A DNA stretch of 64,000 nt from Conchocele bisecta (GCA_029237695.1 CM055275.1:13094899-13158898); one strand, 5' to 3'; counted from the stretch's first letter, positions 53,286-64,000 are shown. Translations and numbers: made by a program. The notes: a model not told the origin generated them from the letters alone.

Positions 53286-54490
53286 TACTGTGTTGAACGT
53301 GTTTTCTTCTTTTCTTCCGCAAATTAACTTTACCCTTGTAGGTTAGTTATGTCAAATTGGTCGACTGCGATATCACTGCATTCATGGCTGTGCTTGCGGC
53401 TATGCCGCGTCGACCATCTTGGGATAATTAAATATTTTGCCATCAAAAAAGAAAAACAACCTAAATGGTTGACAGCGAGAACACCGCATACAAGTTGTGT
53501 TTTGCGGGTATGCCGCTTCGACCCTAGTTCGGAAATATAAATGTTGGCCTCCAAAAAATTCAATTTGGTCGATTGCGAGTTAACCACATTAATGGTGGTG
53601 CTTTGTGGTTAAGCCGCTTTCTAATAGACACACATTGGATGAGATTAATTATATTATATTAGGTAAAGCAAATGAGTGTAAGACAGATGTGACATGTATA
53701 CCTCACAGCTTAAGTTATTTGTCAAACGGCAGAACAGGTGAAACGGGCTGATGGCTGGAGCACACAAAGATGGCCGACTTGGCTACTCCATGTTCCGTAT
53801 AAGATACAAAAACGAGGTAGTATTCATATAAAAAATTATATGTTATACATATATTCTATCACATTTACGAAGCAATTACGTATAGAACGAGTCCTTAAAT
53901 AAATGCTGGCTATTCAAGCAATACTAATTTTCGCGTACTAAACGCGAAAATGATATTATCGTTTAAATAGCCAGCACCCATTTATTTAAATGTCTGTTGT
54001 TTCTTTCAAAGCATGCCATGTATTTTATTAATCGTTTCCACATCGTTTTCGTTTATATCAGCGAAACTGATAATATAAATTCATCGTACAGCCGTTTTCC
54101 GCCGGAATTGATTTTTAAAACTGCAACACATTTAGTTTCATGAAATGAAGTTGAAAGTAGGCGTTTAAAGGGGCATACCAGGATTAATGTTTTGTGAAAA
54201 ATACTACAAAAAATAAAAACATGTTTTCATCATGGCCCTGTGTAAAGTGGTTTAATTGATATAAGATATATGACGACACAAGGAAAGCTGATTTATTAGT
54301 GCAGGATTATTTGAAAAATTACGCCGTAAATCGAATCTAGATGCTATGTGAGAGTTATCGTTCTTGATCCTTGAGGACTTCCGTCCCCTTGAACCTTATC
54401 AGTTTTTGGGACAAGAGGGCTTACTGTCACTGTACGGGGACGCTTTCGTAACCAGAGCTTATCCGACGACAAATACATATGAATCGTATT
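53286..54490. other. Host non-coding stretch with small repeats
   Basis: A roughly 120-bp degenerate duplication occurs at 53345-53600 (GGTCGACTGCGATATCACTGCAT..., GGTTGACAGCGAGAACACCGCAT..., GGTCGATTGCGAGTTAACCACAT...). At 53887-53995 a hairpin pairs TTTAAATAAATGGGTGCTGGCTATT (complement) with AAATAAATGCTGGCTATTCA around ACGCGAAAA. No gene recognised. Confidence 0.5.
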
Positions 54491-54810
54491 TTATCCCGTC
54501 AACACAGTGCATACGTTTGTATGTCACGTGAAACACGGTGCCGTGAAACATTTTTGATATCCTGTCAATACGACATAATCACTGCGTATGAATACATGTA
54601 TGTGCGGTGGCTGGGGTTATTTTCTTTGAATTTTAAAGCCATTTGTATGTGTTGATGGGATAAATAAAATAATAGGTTAGTGCCGTGAATGGGAAAAATA
54701 TCTGGCGCGGCACGGAAACGGGATGTGTTCGGCAGAGCCTCGCTCATACCGTTTCCTGAGCCTTGTCAGATATTTTTCCCGTTCACGGCACTAACCTACT
54801 ATTCTCTATA
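54491..54810. mobile_element. TATCCCGTCAA-family MITE, copy 3
   Basis: TTATCCCGTCAACACAGTGC, GAAACACGGTGCCGTGAAACA, GTGTTGATGGGATAAATAAA, then TTAGTGCCGTGAATGGGAAA...CTGGCGCGGCACGGAAACGGGA and the mirrored GTTTCCTGAGCC...GTTCACGGCACTAACC. Both palindromic modules are complete as at 22951. Confidence 0.7.
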
Positions 54811-54831
54811 TCCTATTCCACAGGCACAATG

Positions 54832-55285
54832 TAAATTGTACATGTACAGTAGGACTGCTGTTACGGTATCTAAATATTTACTGTCTGTTTCACGAAACCT
54901 GCCCCAATGTCACGGCTATATACATTGTACATGTACAGTAGGACTGCTGTTACAGTATCTAAATATCTACTCTCTGTTTCACGAAACCTGCTCCAATGTC
55001 ACGGCTATGTACATTGTACATGTACAGTAGGCCTACTGTTACAGTATCTAAATATCTACTGTCTGTTTCACGAAACCTGCTCCAATGTCACGGCTATATA
55101 CATTGCACATGTACAGTAGGACTGCTGTTACAGTATCTAAATATCTACTGTCTGTTTCACGAAACCTGCCCCAATGTCACGGCTATATACATTGTACATG
55201 TACAGTAGGACTGCTGTTACAGTATCTAAATATCTACTGTCTGTTTCACGAAACCTGTCCCAATGTTAAGGCTATATACATTGTA
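54832..55285 (+). repeat. 89-bp tandem array derived from a MITE terminus
   Basis: Five units; the motif ACATGTACAGTAGG(A/C)CT(G/A)CTGTTAC recurs every 89 bp (about 54840, 54929, 55018, 55107, 55196). Each unit contains TCTGTTTCACGAAACCTG and ATGTCACGGCTAT(A/G)TACATTG, which is the terminal inverted repeat plus subterminal sequence of the MITE family at 23345. The last unit runs directly into a full-length member. Units are more than 95 percent alike by eye. Confidence 0.9.
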
Positions 55286-56007
55286 AACAAGGCGAAATAA
55301 TTTGTATTTTTCGATAATAATTATTTGTTTATCAAATTGAAGAATGAACCTTCTTTTTATTTATAATGCTATAGCAAGGGTGCATATTTCGTTGCATCTT
55401 CATGTTCCGTCCGTCCGTCCGTGTACATTTACGTCGAAAAGATTGCAATATGTAATAATTATCTTCAATATTACGCGAAGGATTGCTTCAATACTTGGAC
55501 ACTTGAATCACCTGAACATTTGTTACACACTCGCACCACCATTAACACGATATTGGCCATTGCCACCTTCGAAATGTCACTGAAACACTTAGCCATTTTG
55601 TTACGTCAAAAAGTTTGTAAGAGTTTCTACAACATGTAATATCTTCAATATTAGGCGACGGATTGCTTCAATACTTGGACACTTGAATCACCTGAACATT
55701 CGTCACACACACACGCCGCCATTGTGCTGAAGCCATTTTCTTACATCAAAAAGTCTGAAAGACTTTCTCAAATTACTTTGATATTTGTGTAAATTTAAAC
55801 TTTTATTTTTAACGCACAATCATTAGTCCATTATGCCATGGGGGCATATCCATGTTTTACAGACATAATGTCTAGTCTGAAATGTTGTCAAATATTCATT
55901 GTATTACTCTTAAATTTAAATAAAATTTAATGTTATCGACAAAAATATTTTTTTTCAATGTAAAAAGCCGTAAAATGGATGCAGGTTTCGTGAAACAGAC
56001 ATTAATT
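55230..56007. mobile_element. CTGTCTGTTTCACGAAA-family MITE, adjoining the array
   Basis: Left terminus CTACTGTCTGTTTCACGAAACCTG is the last array unit; right terminus is CAGGTTTCGTGAAACAGACATTAATT. The interior has a roughly 190-bp duplication (TTGCTTCAATACTTGGACACTTGAATCACCTGAACATT at about 55480 and 55660, in two parts) and a CCGTCCGTCCGT run. Confidence 0.65.
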
Positions 56008-56176
56008 AAGTAATAACAATATCAGATTTGTTTAAAAACTTCGAAAGAATGATGACAAAAAATCTAATTTTTGGACTAGTTCAGTCATTAAGAAACTTGA
56101 AATATAATGGAATTATTGTCAAGAGTAGCGAATATGAATTTTGTATTTTAAAACAATCTGGGCCCGGTTGATCCAA

Positions 56177-56247
56177 TCTCCCTTAGCTTAACAGACTGTT
56201 AAATCCTTAACACTGTTAAGGATTTAACAGTCTGTTAAGCTAACGGA
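56177..56247. repeat. Near-perfect 71-bp palindrome
   Basis: TTAGCTTAACAGACTGTTAA begins a 30-nt arm (56182-56211) exactly complementary to 56213-56242 around a single C; five flanking bases extend it with one mismatch. The arm is internally repetitive (TTAACAG/CTGTTAA). Expected to extrude as a cruciform. Confidence 0.92.
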
Positions 56248-56344
56248 GGTTTTGAATATCCAGGGCCTGAACTATAATGATTCGGCATACAACGCTGGGA
56301 TACGTTTGTCGGACTCCACACGCCGTAAGGCAACCCGTATTACA

Positions 56345-56615
56345 GGTTGAAGTAACGGACCGAGGTCTATAAATACATTTAATATGCCTAAAAACATATA
56401 TAAATACATTAAATATGCCTGAAAACATCAGTAAACGAAAACCAAAATAAGCTAAACAAATTGTTTTTAATCCCTCCAAATAGACTCCATATGGAGTCTA
56501 TATGGAGGGAGTAAAAACAATGTTTAACTTATTTTATTTTCGTTTATTGATGCTTTTAGTCATATTTAATGTATTTATATACCTCGGTTCGTTACTTCAA
56601 CATGTGACCCGTATT
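56345..56615. mobile_element. Fold-back MITE centred on ACTCCATATGGAGT
   Basis: GGTTGAAGTAACGGACCGAGGT...AAATACATTTAATATG on the left mirrors CATATTTAATGTATTT...ACCTCGGTTCGTTACTTCAAC on the right, with a central CTCCAAATAGACTCCATATGGAGTCTATATGGAG stem in two halves. The left arm contains an internal 30-bp duplication (AAATACATTAAATATGCCT). Confidence 0.75.
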
Positions 56616-56884
56616 TGTGGCTGTGATTGGAGAATTGGGGCTGATGGGATTTATGACCAGTGTAGCTTCTGATCAAATAGCACACTACAGTAGACTGACA
56701 ACGATCTATATTGATTGTTAGAAGCGTGTTATGTGTTTCATTGCTGATCTGGATCTACACTGGTCGCAAAATCCCATAAGCCCCATTTATCCAGTCATAT
56801 GCAGGTTATAAATATCTAATTACGTATGCCTGATTCATTCCGATAGATATATCTGTTAGGAGCAGTTGAATTCGCCGCCTCACA

Positions 56885-59800
56885 ATGGGACAGGTACGTG
56901 GTCACTTTCTGTACAATGTAACATCACTATAGCATCAGCTGGTGCGAAAGTACGTTGACGTTTTATTTTTATTAATTCGTTCCCACGAAATAACAATTCG
57001 TTCCCTCAATTTAACAATTCATCCAAGGGACTAATTGTTAAATTGAGGGAACGAATTGTCATTTCGTGGGAACGAATTGTTAATTCGAGGGAACAAATTG
57101 TTATATCGTGGGAACGAATTGTTAATTCGAGGGAACGAATTGTTAAATTGAGAGAACGAATTGTTATTTCGTGGGAACTAATAAATAAAAAAAACCATGT
57201 CCCCTGCGGGGTGACTCCGTAGGAAAGAGATTTGGTTTGTAGATACGACGAAGGTTTGTTGACGGATCCCAAACGAAAACGAAAGGAAAACGAAGTGAAA
57301 TTGATAATTTTCTAGACCAATATGTATAAACACGGTTATCGTTTGCGGTTTTGGTCTGCGTGAAAACCTTTAAACGATATAAACGCCTGTCGTTTCTTTC
57401 GACGGATCGTTTCGACATCGTTTTCGCTGTTTTAACTAGGAAAATTATGTCTTCGTGACACGTTTAAGCCAATGAAAACATCGTTTTCTAATTATAAAAA
57501 AACGAAAACGATGTCAAAATGATGTGTACACGATACGCGTACGCAATCCTTCCTTTTTGGAACAAGGAACGAAACAGTTCAGTGCCACCATTGTGGTGAC
57601 GTAATGACTCGTTCTAATAACGTCATGAGACACATGCATTCCGTAGTTGTTGGCTTGGCCGCGAAATGAGCATTGTCTACAGCTATGGTCAAATAGCACG
57701 CGCTGTACGTTTCTATGGAACGCCAAAATCTACATAAACTCAAAAAATTAATGCTAGCTAAAGCTACCATTAAATATTTAGAGCTAGCTCCAAATCATTT
57801 GAAGGACTCTCTACATCGTTTGGGGCTAGCTGTAAATATTTAATGCTACAAATAATTATTTCAGTTTATGTAGATTCGGCGTTCCATAGGTTTGAGAGTA
57901 TTTGAGAGAGTTTACATGAGTCTCAATGGATATGTGTCTATGTTCAAACATCAAGCATAGTTTCATTTGAGTATCGCAAAATGAGGGATCGTAGCTAGTT
58001 ATTTCGCTTTGAATTTATTCATAGAAATCCACTCAAATTGTATATTTTATGGTCTCATTGCTTGTACATGTACATGTGCATATGTGTACAATATATAAAG
58101 ATCAAATGTATATTTACATGTGTTGCACATTCAAATTACATGTAAATATATTTATTGAAAATATGCAAGTACATGTATATATAATTATTGAATGTGGACT
58201 CATCTTCTCCATAGTGCATAGGTAAAGTACATATATTTAGGTACAGTAGAACCGCTCTAAATAGGACACCCTGAGATGTCCCCAGGGTGTCCGGTTTAGA
58301 GATCTTTAACTGTAGATCAGACATATGACTATGCGGATCTGATGTGCTTTGCGAACTTGAACAGGCGTTACATGTATCATGTATCATGTGACAATGAAAC
58401 CCATATAAGGATACAGCGGCTGCCTGTGTGTCTGGTTTCTTCTGTAATTGAAGTTCAATACAATACAGGACACATTAAATTAAGAAGAACGTTGCTTGAA
58501 ATACACAGACACATTTTTCTAATATTATTTTAATGGCAGAAATTTGCCACGGCTCCACAATATGCAATTATCCGCAATCATAATCAGTTACCGTCCCTTT
58601 GTTGGCTATGTTAACCCATTTAAAATTAATTATGTATGTAGAATGTCTATCTCGATACTTAATCACCGAATGTCAGAAACATCTTCTAATCATCATGCAA
58701 GCACCCTGAACAGCATGGACGGAAGCTTCTCCACCTCACTGTGAAACCGACTTGAATTGAAGTCCTGACGAATGCGCGAATACAAACGAGTCTTTCGAAT
58801 TGCAGCACCTATCACACGTACATCTGAAACAAAACAATAGGAACCAGCAACCATTCAGAAATCCGTGAACTTTCAGAAACCGGAGTATCTCTCCGCTGCT
58901 GACTCCCACACAGTTCAATGACAACTTTCCTGTGTGGTAGGTCAGACACACACACTTCCAGGAGAGCAAGGGTGTGGAGAGTGGGCTATTTCTTCAGGAC
59001 ACATTACTGTCTGTTTCACGAAAGCTGCCCAAATGTTGCGGCCATATAAACAATGCAAAAACAATATTTTGTTTGTCATTGATTTGTCTGTGGGAATTTA
59101 ACATGGGGGGAAAGGAGGTACAGGAGTTGTGGGGGGGGGGGGGGGGGGGGGGAGTCTGAAAACGAAAAAGTTTGGAAATTGACTCCGAAACTTGGAAGTT
59201 ATCTAACTAAGAAACAAAAGATAAATTTTGAAAATCGCTCCAGTATTTATGAAATTAGAAAAAATTCCACATGTTAAATCCCCATAGACATCTTCACTCT
59301 TTTGTGAATTTAACATGGGAAAAGATGTCTATGGGGATTTAACGTGGGAAAATTGTATTTTCGCAATAAAATCAATATTTGACCAAATTTCACTCATTTC
59401 TCATTCTTAAATTTTGATAAAATATAATGTTATCAAAATAAAATTTGTTTTTTAATTGTTCATATGGCCGTAAGATTTCGTTATTAGTACATTTTGTAAC
59501 CGTTACCTTTACCTCATAACAGCTATATTGGAACTAACTTGCATTGTTTCTTTTTTATCTAAGACCCGAACGTGTTCCCGGACGGACGGACGGACTTTTG
59601 ATTAATTCCCAGACCAATATACATGCCAAGATGTTTCGGCAATTGATCAATAACAGGACTTACTGTCTGTTTCACGAAATCTTCCCAAATTGTACGGCCA
59701 TATAAACAATGCAAAAACAATAACTTGAGTGTTCGATAATATTAAATGTAAGCAAAATTTAAGAATGGGCCTTCTTTTTATTTGGTCAAATATTGATTTT

Positions 59801-62800
59801 ATTGCGGAAAATGTGAAGATGTCGGTGGGGATTTAACATGGAGAAAGTTTTAGAATTTCAGAAATACTGGACCGATCAGTATCGGTAAAACAATATTATT
59901 AAATGATTATGTCTGTATGGCGGGCACTTGTACTTTTTAGAACTGGTTGTATAGTGACACAATTATATACGTATTTAATTCCTATAAAGATCATTATGTG
60001 CATACTGAGTGGGCATGTACATGTACCGTTACAAACAGAAGACGTGACTCCTGTGTTTACTAGCGTTATTGTTGATGGGGTTTATTATACCCCTATATGT
60101 CGAATTTTCGTAATTACGTCAGTCCTGCGTGGGTGGCAGGTGGGAGCACGCGATCGGTAATTTAACGATCGGGGTACATCCTTACCGGAATCCAGACTGG
60201 AGACCTGGTTTGGCCCTCACATACGTCTTTGGCATTTTGTATGTGACAGTTGAATCTGGTTATACCCCTTATGTGAGTATTACGATATTCGTAATCCTAC
60301 TTTAGGGGAATGGGCCAAGTGACTTTGGTGTGGTATGGACCTGGCACCAGGTTAGGCTATTCTAATTTCACGGCTGAATATATTTGTTCTCGATGTAAAT
60401 ATTCCGTTCTGATTTTGGGATTTGCCCCCAATGCAGCAGGTTAAAATGGGATCGAACACGTTTGCCCGACCTTACATGACCTTAGCTGTTAATAGGCCGT
60501 TAAACACTAAAAAGCAAAAAGCGAAACAAAAAAAGGAAACGTCAGTCCTGCAGTCCGTCCGATTATCCGTCCGTCCGACGTTAAGGTTTTTATTTGTCGG
60601 TCCATGCGGAGGCCGTGTGTATCTGTGAGCCCCTGCTCATTTTCTCTAGTTACTATACTGGCGGGCGTTTGCTATTATACCACGGTGCTTTTGTATGTAG
60701 AAACAGAGGATGCTGGTACTTCAGGGCTCTAGATAAGGAAGTAGTAATTGAGTATTGTCACTCTATCATTTCTAAAGCAATTGGGTATTTCAAATGTTAA
60801 AGGTACATTACCACTCAGCAGACAAATGTTCATTATATCAGAGACATCATCTGAGACATTTTCTGGCAAAATAAATATCCATCTCCATTCACCATTACCC
60901 CACTTATTGATTGGCATTATTATACAATTTGTATATGAAGTAAATTTCCGCAATGATATCAGGGGCGATAACCGTGTTTCTTTAAAATGTTAACGGACAG
61001 TACTATTTATTCTCTGTATTTAGTTTTTGATGTGCAATGATCATACTTATAATCTATCGGACTTATTATGTTTTCAGTTGACTCATTTAAATTTAGTATA
61101 AATATTTAAAAAATAGTATGCCTCATTTGCATATGAAAATAGCCGGATACCACAGCCCGTCACTATCAGTAAAATAAACATTACTAGATGATTATATCTG
61201 ATTAGCAGGCACTTGTAATTTTTATCCGAGCTATTAGCTCTGATTTAGCAACTATATGGAAATTCTCAGTCATTGCACATATGTTATTGAGTTAAGTGGC
61301 GGTCGCAGTGTCACTGTTTGCGGGTTTAAATTTAGAAAAACACTCGGTACTACGCCATACAAAAGTAGTTAAACAACAATAAAACAGCGAGCTATCTTAT
61401 CGTTTCAGCGTAATACTGTTATGTATTAATATGAGTTCTTTGTTATGTATGTTGATATTTTGCGCATACGCTGCCGACAGTCTTGCGACTTGACGTTACA
61501 CAGCATATACAGTACGATACACTTCACAAAGGAAACGTTGTCTTGAGTTTGAATAAGGATAATAATTATCTCTAGATTATTTGTATTATGAATTAAAAAA
61601 AGTATATTTAAGTAATTAGATATGAATTTAAATAAATATTTCGTCATCATTTACTCAATAAATTAAAATTGAATGTGTAGCTGAAATGAAAGTGAAAGTA
61701 GAACGTTTTTGTTATATCCTCCTGGTTACAAATCGCTGAGGATTCATATTTGAATTGGAAAATGATATGAATTTTAAATTTAAGAGACTGTGTCAAGAGA
61801 AAATGAACTGATGACATGTGTCACCAGTCTAGTTACTGAGCTATGTTTGTGACAGGAAAAAAGGGACTGATGACATATGTCACCTGTCGTGTTCCATGCA
61901 TGACTGCTCGCTCTTGTTTGTAATTTTTGAAAAAATATATAAAGTTTAAACTGTGTATTCAAAAATATAGATATACCCCCTCCGGCATACAAAGTATGTC
62001 GAGGGGTATATAGTTTTCGTAATTCCGTCCGTCCACGTTAAAGAGTTTGGGTACCCATTATCTCTGTGACGGAAAGTCGGATGGACCTCAAACTTCATAT
62101 ACTTCCTTATCATCAACCATATTTCATGCGGCCTTCATTTCCAAGGTCAAGGTCAAATTACTTAGACATTTGCATCCGTACGATTTGCCTTAACGTTTTC
62201 TGCAACCGTAAGTCAAATTGACTTCAAACTTCATATACATCCTTATCATCATCCATATTTTCATTCCATACATGTACCACACCCATGTGGCATTCATGTC
62301 CAAGGTCAAGGTGAAATTACTTTGAACAATCATGTTTGTCAAGATAAATATTGTTTTTGCAGCATTGATAATGTATACTGATGCGACGAATATATTGATT
62401 TTAAATGGAGTTTATATGTTTTTTTGTGTGAAATATTAAAATGGTTGAGCACGTACTGCGAAGGATTTCAGGACTTTCAGTCCTTTGATTTTAACTGGTA
62501 GAATAGTGACACAATTATACACGTATGTAATTCCTATAGAGAACATTTTGTACCTACTGAGTGGGCATGTACCTTTATTTGGGTAAAATACAATCACATC
62601 ACTGTTTAGACATTAATAATTATTGAATAGTGTTCTTCGAAATGAAAACATATGGCATTTCATTATAATTGTCTCCAAGGAGACAATTATAATGAAATAC
62701 CAAGATGCGTTTTCATGGAAAAGTAAGAAAAGTATGCTATATGTGTGGACTATTTATTGTTTTCTACTGCATGATAAAGGTACCACACAATTGTTATTGC

Positions 62801-63421
62801 TTTTTGATACTCGCTACTTCTGATTTCAATTGGTTTTGTTTTGCAATTTTAATTGGGTATTTAAGCAAATACGCACCTTACCTGGAGCTCTGTACTGTGT
62901 TTATCTTTGCAGACCAACATCCGCGTAATAGCGTTACTGGTTACGGCCTTTATTGGACTACTGTCCGGAGTCTGTTGTCGGAGTTCGCTGTTGAACTTGG
63001 TAACAGATGAAGAACGACGTCAAGTCAATGGTAAGATATTCCTTATGTTTTACTAATTCCCTGGGGTTTTACGTGCCTGACAGAGTGGGTAATAGTTCCG
63101 CGTGCCCTTGAAATAGTCAAAACTATTTTCACTGTCTTACAATATTACCCTCCCGTCCCGAAAATACCAGAAACAGCCGAATTCCGTTTAGACGTCCTCG
63201 ACATTTGTTCAAAATAGAAGCCGAACGTGCGAAGGCGTTAAACAAACGACAACAAACAATGGGCCGGAATGATCGGTTAACCGAGGGCGCAACATTTCCG
63301 GTCATTGGAGCGGGCTGTTTTGTCTATGATACTAAATTATTGATAATAGTCTTGTACTTTGTCTGCAGGTGCGATCATTTCTTGGTTGATCCATAAAGGA
63401 CAGAACGATGAGTTAAGTTAA
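56885..63421 (+). CDS. Host small membrane protein gene, three exons
   Basis: Proposed coding exons are 56885-56893 (ATGGGACAG|GTACGT), 62913-63030 (TTATCTTTGCAG|...AATG|GTAAGA) and 63369-63421 (TTTGTCTGCAG|..., stop TAA 63419-63421). Phases agree (0 then 1), all four splice sites match consensus, and the last two exons are open in only one joint frame. The product of about 59 residues has a short N-terminus, one hydrophobic helix (VIALLVTAFIGLLSGVCC), then LNLVTDEERRQVNG and a polar tail. Size and topology recall small inner-mitochondrial membrane assembly proteins, but I cannot name it. Exon 1 is the weakest part (three codons), so another first exon is possible. The 6-kb intron 1 is filled with repeats. 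Confidence 0.6.
56975..57185. repeat. 21-bp tandem and inverted repeats (GGGAACGAATTGTTA)
   Basis: Units of the type GGGAACGAATTGTTAATTCGA alternate their last bases (ATTCGA, AATTGA, TTTCGT) across about nine copies. The first three units (56975-57030) are in inverted orientation, so the array can fold back on itself. Confidence 0.88.
57713..57889. mobile_element. Hairpin MITE TATGGAACGCC
   Basis: TATGGAACGCCAAAATCTACATAAACT pairs with AGTTTATGTAGATTCGGCGTTCCATA, with inner TTAATGCTAGCTAAAGC / GGGCTAGCTGTAAATATTTAATGCTA segments also inverted. About 177 bp, non-coding, inside the proposed intron 1. Confidence 0.7.
57890..59006. other. Intronic or intergenic stretch, nothing recognised
   Basis: A small hairpin ACACCCTGAGATGTCCCCAGGGTGT lies at 58263-58287. 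Repeated TGTACATGTACATG and TACATGTAAATATA strings occur near 58065-58150. No exon-like segment stands out. Confidence 0.45.
59007..59885. mobile_element. Two partial CTGTCTGTTTCACGAAA-family MITEs
   Basis: Left termini at 59007 (ACTGTCTGTTTCACGAAAGCTGCCC) and 59664 (ACTGTCTGTTTCACGAAATCTTCCC) are each followed by GGCCATATAAACAATGCAAAAACAATA. The first copy has an inner inverted pair around TAAATCCCCATAGACATCTT and a G24 run at about 59130-59153; its right terminus is missing. The second also lacks its right end. Confidence 0.6.
59886..60029. mobile_element. TGCCCACTCAGTAGG-family MITE, right end only
   Basis: TGATTATGTCTGTATGGCGGGCACTTG, TAGTGACACAATTATATACG and the terminus CATACTGAGTGGGCATGTAC match the right quarter of 21905-22341. 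Confidence 0.6.
60125..60520 (+). repeat. SINE-like repeat, copy 6
   Basis: The most complete copy: GGGTGGCAGGTGGGAGCACG, CGGTAATTTAACGATCGGGG, CATCCTTACCGGAATCC, TTTGGCCCTCACATACG, GACAGTTGAATCTGGTTATA, AAGTGACTTTGGTGTGGTAT, ACGGCTGAATATATTTG, CCCAATGCAGCAGGTTAAAA and GTTAATAGGCCGTTAAACAC followed by an A-rich tail. Confidence 0.7.
60797..62575. mobile_element. TGCCCACTCAGTAGG-family MITE split by a nested repeat
   Basis: The left terminus (TTAAAGGTACATTACCACTC) and most of the interior run to about 61225. The last part (TAGTGACACAATTATACACG to GAGTGGGCATGTACCTTTA) resumes at about 62490 and ends at 62575. About 1.26 kb of other repeat DNA lies between, so a later insertion split the copy. 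Confidence 0.6.
61968..62345 (-). repeat. Dispersed repeat, GGTCAAGGTCA type
   Basis: Begins ATATACCCCCTCCGGCATAC and its complement-like GTATGTCGAGGGGTATATAG (a hairpin end), then TCCGTCCGTCCACGTTAAAG, and two degenerate units of CTTCATATAC(T/A)(T/C)CCTTATCATCA plus CCAAGGTCAAGGTCAAATTAC. It matches, in inverse order, the 2.94-3.83-kb repeat. Confidence 0.6.
62657..62698. repeat. Perfect 20-bp-arm hairpin
   Basis: ATTTCATTATAATTGTCTCC (62657-62676) and its exact complement (62679-62698) are separated only by AA. It lies in the proposed intron 1, about 215 bp before exon 2. Confidence 0.9.
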
Positions 63422-63587
63422 CGGTACTGGTGTGGCTCATTTCGTTTGTGAAAACTTAATGTTGCATACTTTTTAAGCTTTGAACAGTGTTCCCGAAATG
63501 ATTAGTTTATATATTGCCAGACGTATTGTTTTATGTAGGAATCTGTTTCAATACGATAACATGTGCTTGTTGTAAGTAGTTGGTGAC

Positions 63588-63593
63588 AATAAA
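63588..63593 (+). terminator. Polyadenylation signal AATAAA
   Basis: AATAAA lies 167 bp after the stop of the proposed three-exon gene, preceded by a TGTTGTAAGTAGTTGGTG stretch and followed by TATATTTTTGATAGG. Placement fits a short 3' UTR. The gene's end is thus inside the window. Confidence 0.55.
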
Positions 63594-63599
63594 TATATT

Positions 63600-64000
63600 T
63601 TTGATAGGAGTACGGGTGCGCATGTGTGGGGTGAGTTGGGATGGAAATGTAGATAACACGGTTGAAAAATGATAAATGATATTACTCGATAGTGATATTA
63701 GTTTTCTTAATTTATTTTAAAAATAATAAAAAAAAAATGGTTTGTGATGTGCATATCCCAATTTCTTATGAAATAGGTAAACTTGTTTATGAATATCGTA
63801 TTATGTCATCACTAATGTACATGGTAGATCCTTTATTAATCAATCTTTTTGAAAGATGCTGAATAAATGAAATACATAGTTATACAATGTAAATAAAAGT
63901 CATATGTTCTCATCGTTGAAATAAATATCTTCCTGTGAAAATACGACTACTTCCGCTATCTGTATTCATAACGCACACCTGCAGTGCCAGACTGCATATA
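63600..64000. other. Host intergenic end of window
   Basis: AT-rich with no gene. The last 60 bases contain the reverse complement of the 21107-21146 repeat. Confidence 0.5.

Noticed and set aside
54907..55300. Four similar 70-residue frames
   Set aside because: Chance frames through the 89-bp tandem repeat; the repetition is at DNA level.

Overview
The window is AT-rich, gene-poor metazoan nuclear DNA, most likely from a mollusc and probably a bivalve. It has long stretches without coding potential and many short inverted-repeat elements. It also carries several dispersed repeats I associate with molluscan genomes: an element bounded by AGCTCACCTGAGC, one bounded by TGTCTCGCCC, repeats rich in AAGGTCAAGGTCA, and a SINE-like repeat ending in GCCGTTAAACACC. 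No prokaryotic-style gene organisation is present outside one large mobile element.

Layout. 1-32,960 is host intergenic or intronic sequence with transposon-derived repeats: Mutator-like MITEs with 9-bp target duplications, tandem arrays of 162, about 119 and 118 bp, hairpin MITEs and a SINE-like family. A few isolated exon-like segments are reported with low confidence. 32,961-33,271 is a decayed SGNH-hydrolase reading frame, and it resumes at 47,551 on the far side of the main insertion.

33,272-47,550 is a 14.3-kb Polinton/Maverick, a virus-like DNA transposon. It has inverted terminal repeats of about 132-140 bp, AG...CT termini and a flanking TGGGG direct repeat. It carries a major capsid protein, a probable penton (minor capsid) protein, a packaging ATPase, a retroviral-type integrase, a protein-primed family B DNA polymerase and about ten accessory genes. 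The genes lie in alternating strand blocks with two very tight divergent pairs. Capsid genes are intact. The ATPase, integrase, polymerase and several small genes carry frameshifts or stops, and the polymerase has lost its central part where a LINE fragment now sits. The copy is therefore a fossil. No adenain-type protease was recognised.

47,551-52,050 (possibly to about 52,500) holds a decayed tyrosine-recombinase retroelement of DIRS/Ngaro type (gag, RT, RNase H, YR). It is itself broken by a small insertion and has lost catalytic residues.

52,700-64,000 returns to host sequence with more MITEs and an 89-bp tandem array that grew out of a MITE terminus. It also holds the best host gene candidate: three small exons (56,885-56,893, 62,913-63,030, 63,369-63,421) with matching phases, consensus splice sites and a downstream AATAAA. 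Together they encode a single-pass membrane protein of about 59 residues whose 6-kb first intron is packed with repeats.

How the parts relate: the Polinton landed in an already mobile-element-derived reading frame, a LINE fragment later entered the Polinton polymerase, and TA-target MITE copies lie in opposite orientation about 27 kb apart on either side of the cluster. It is a nest of at least three layers of transposition.
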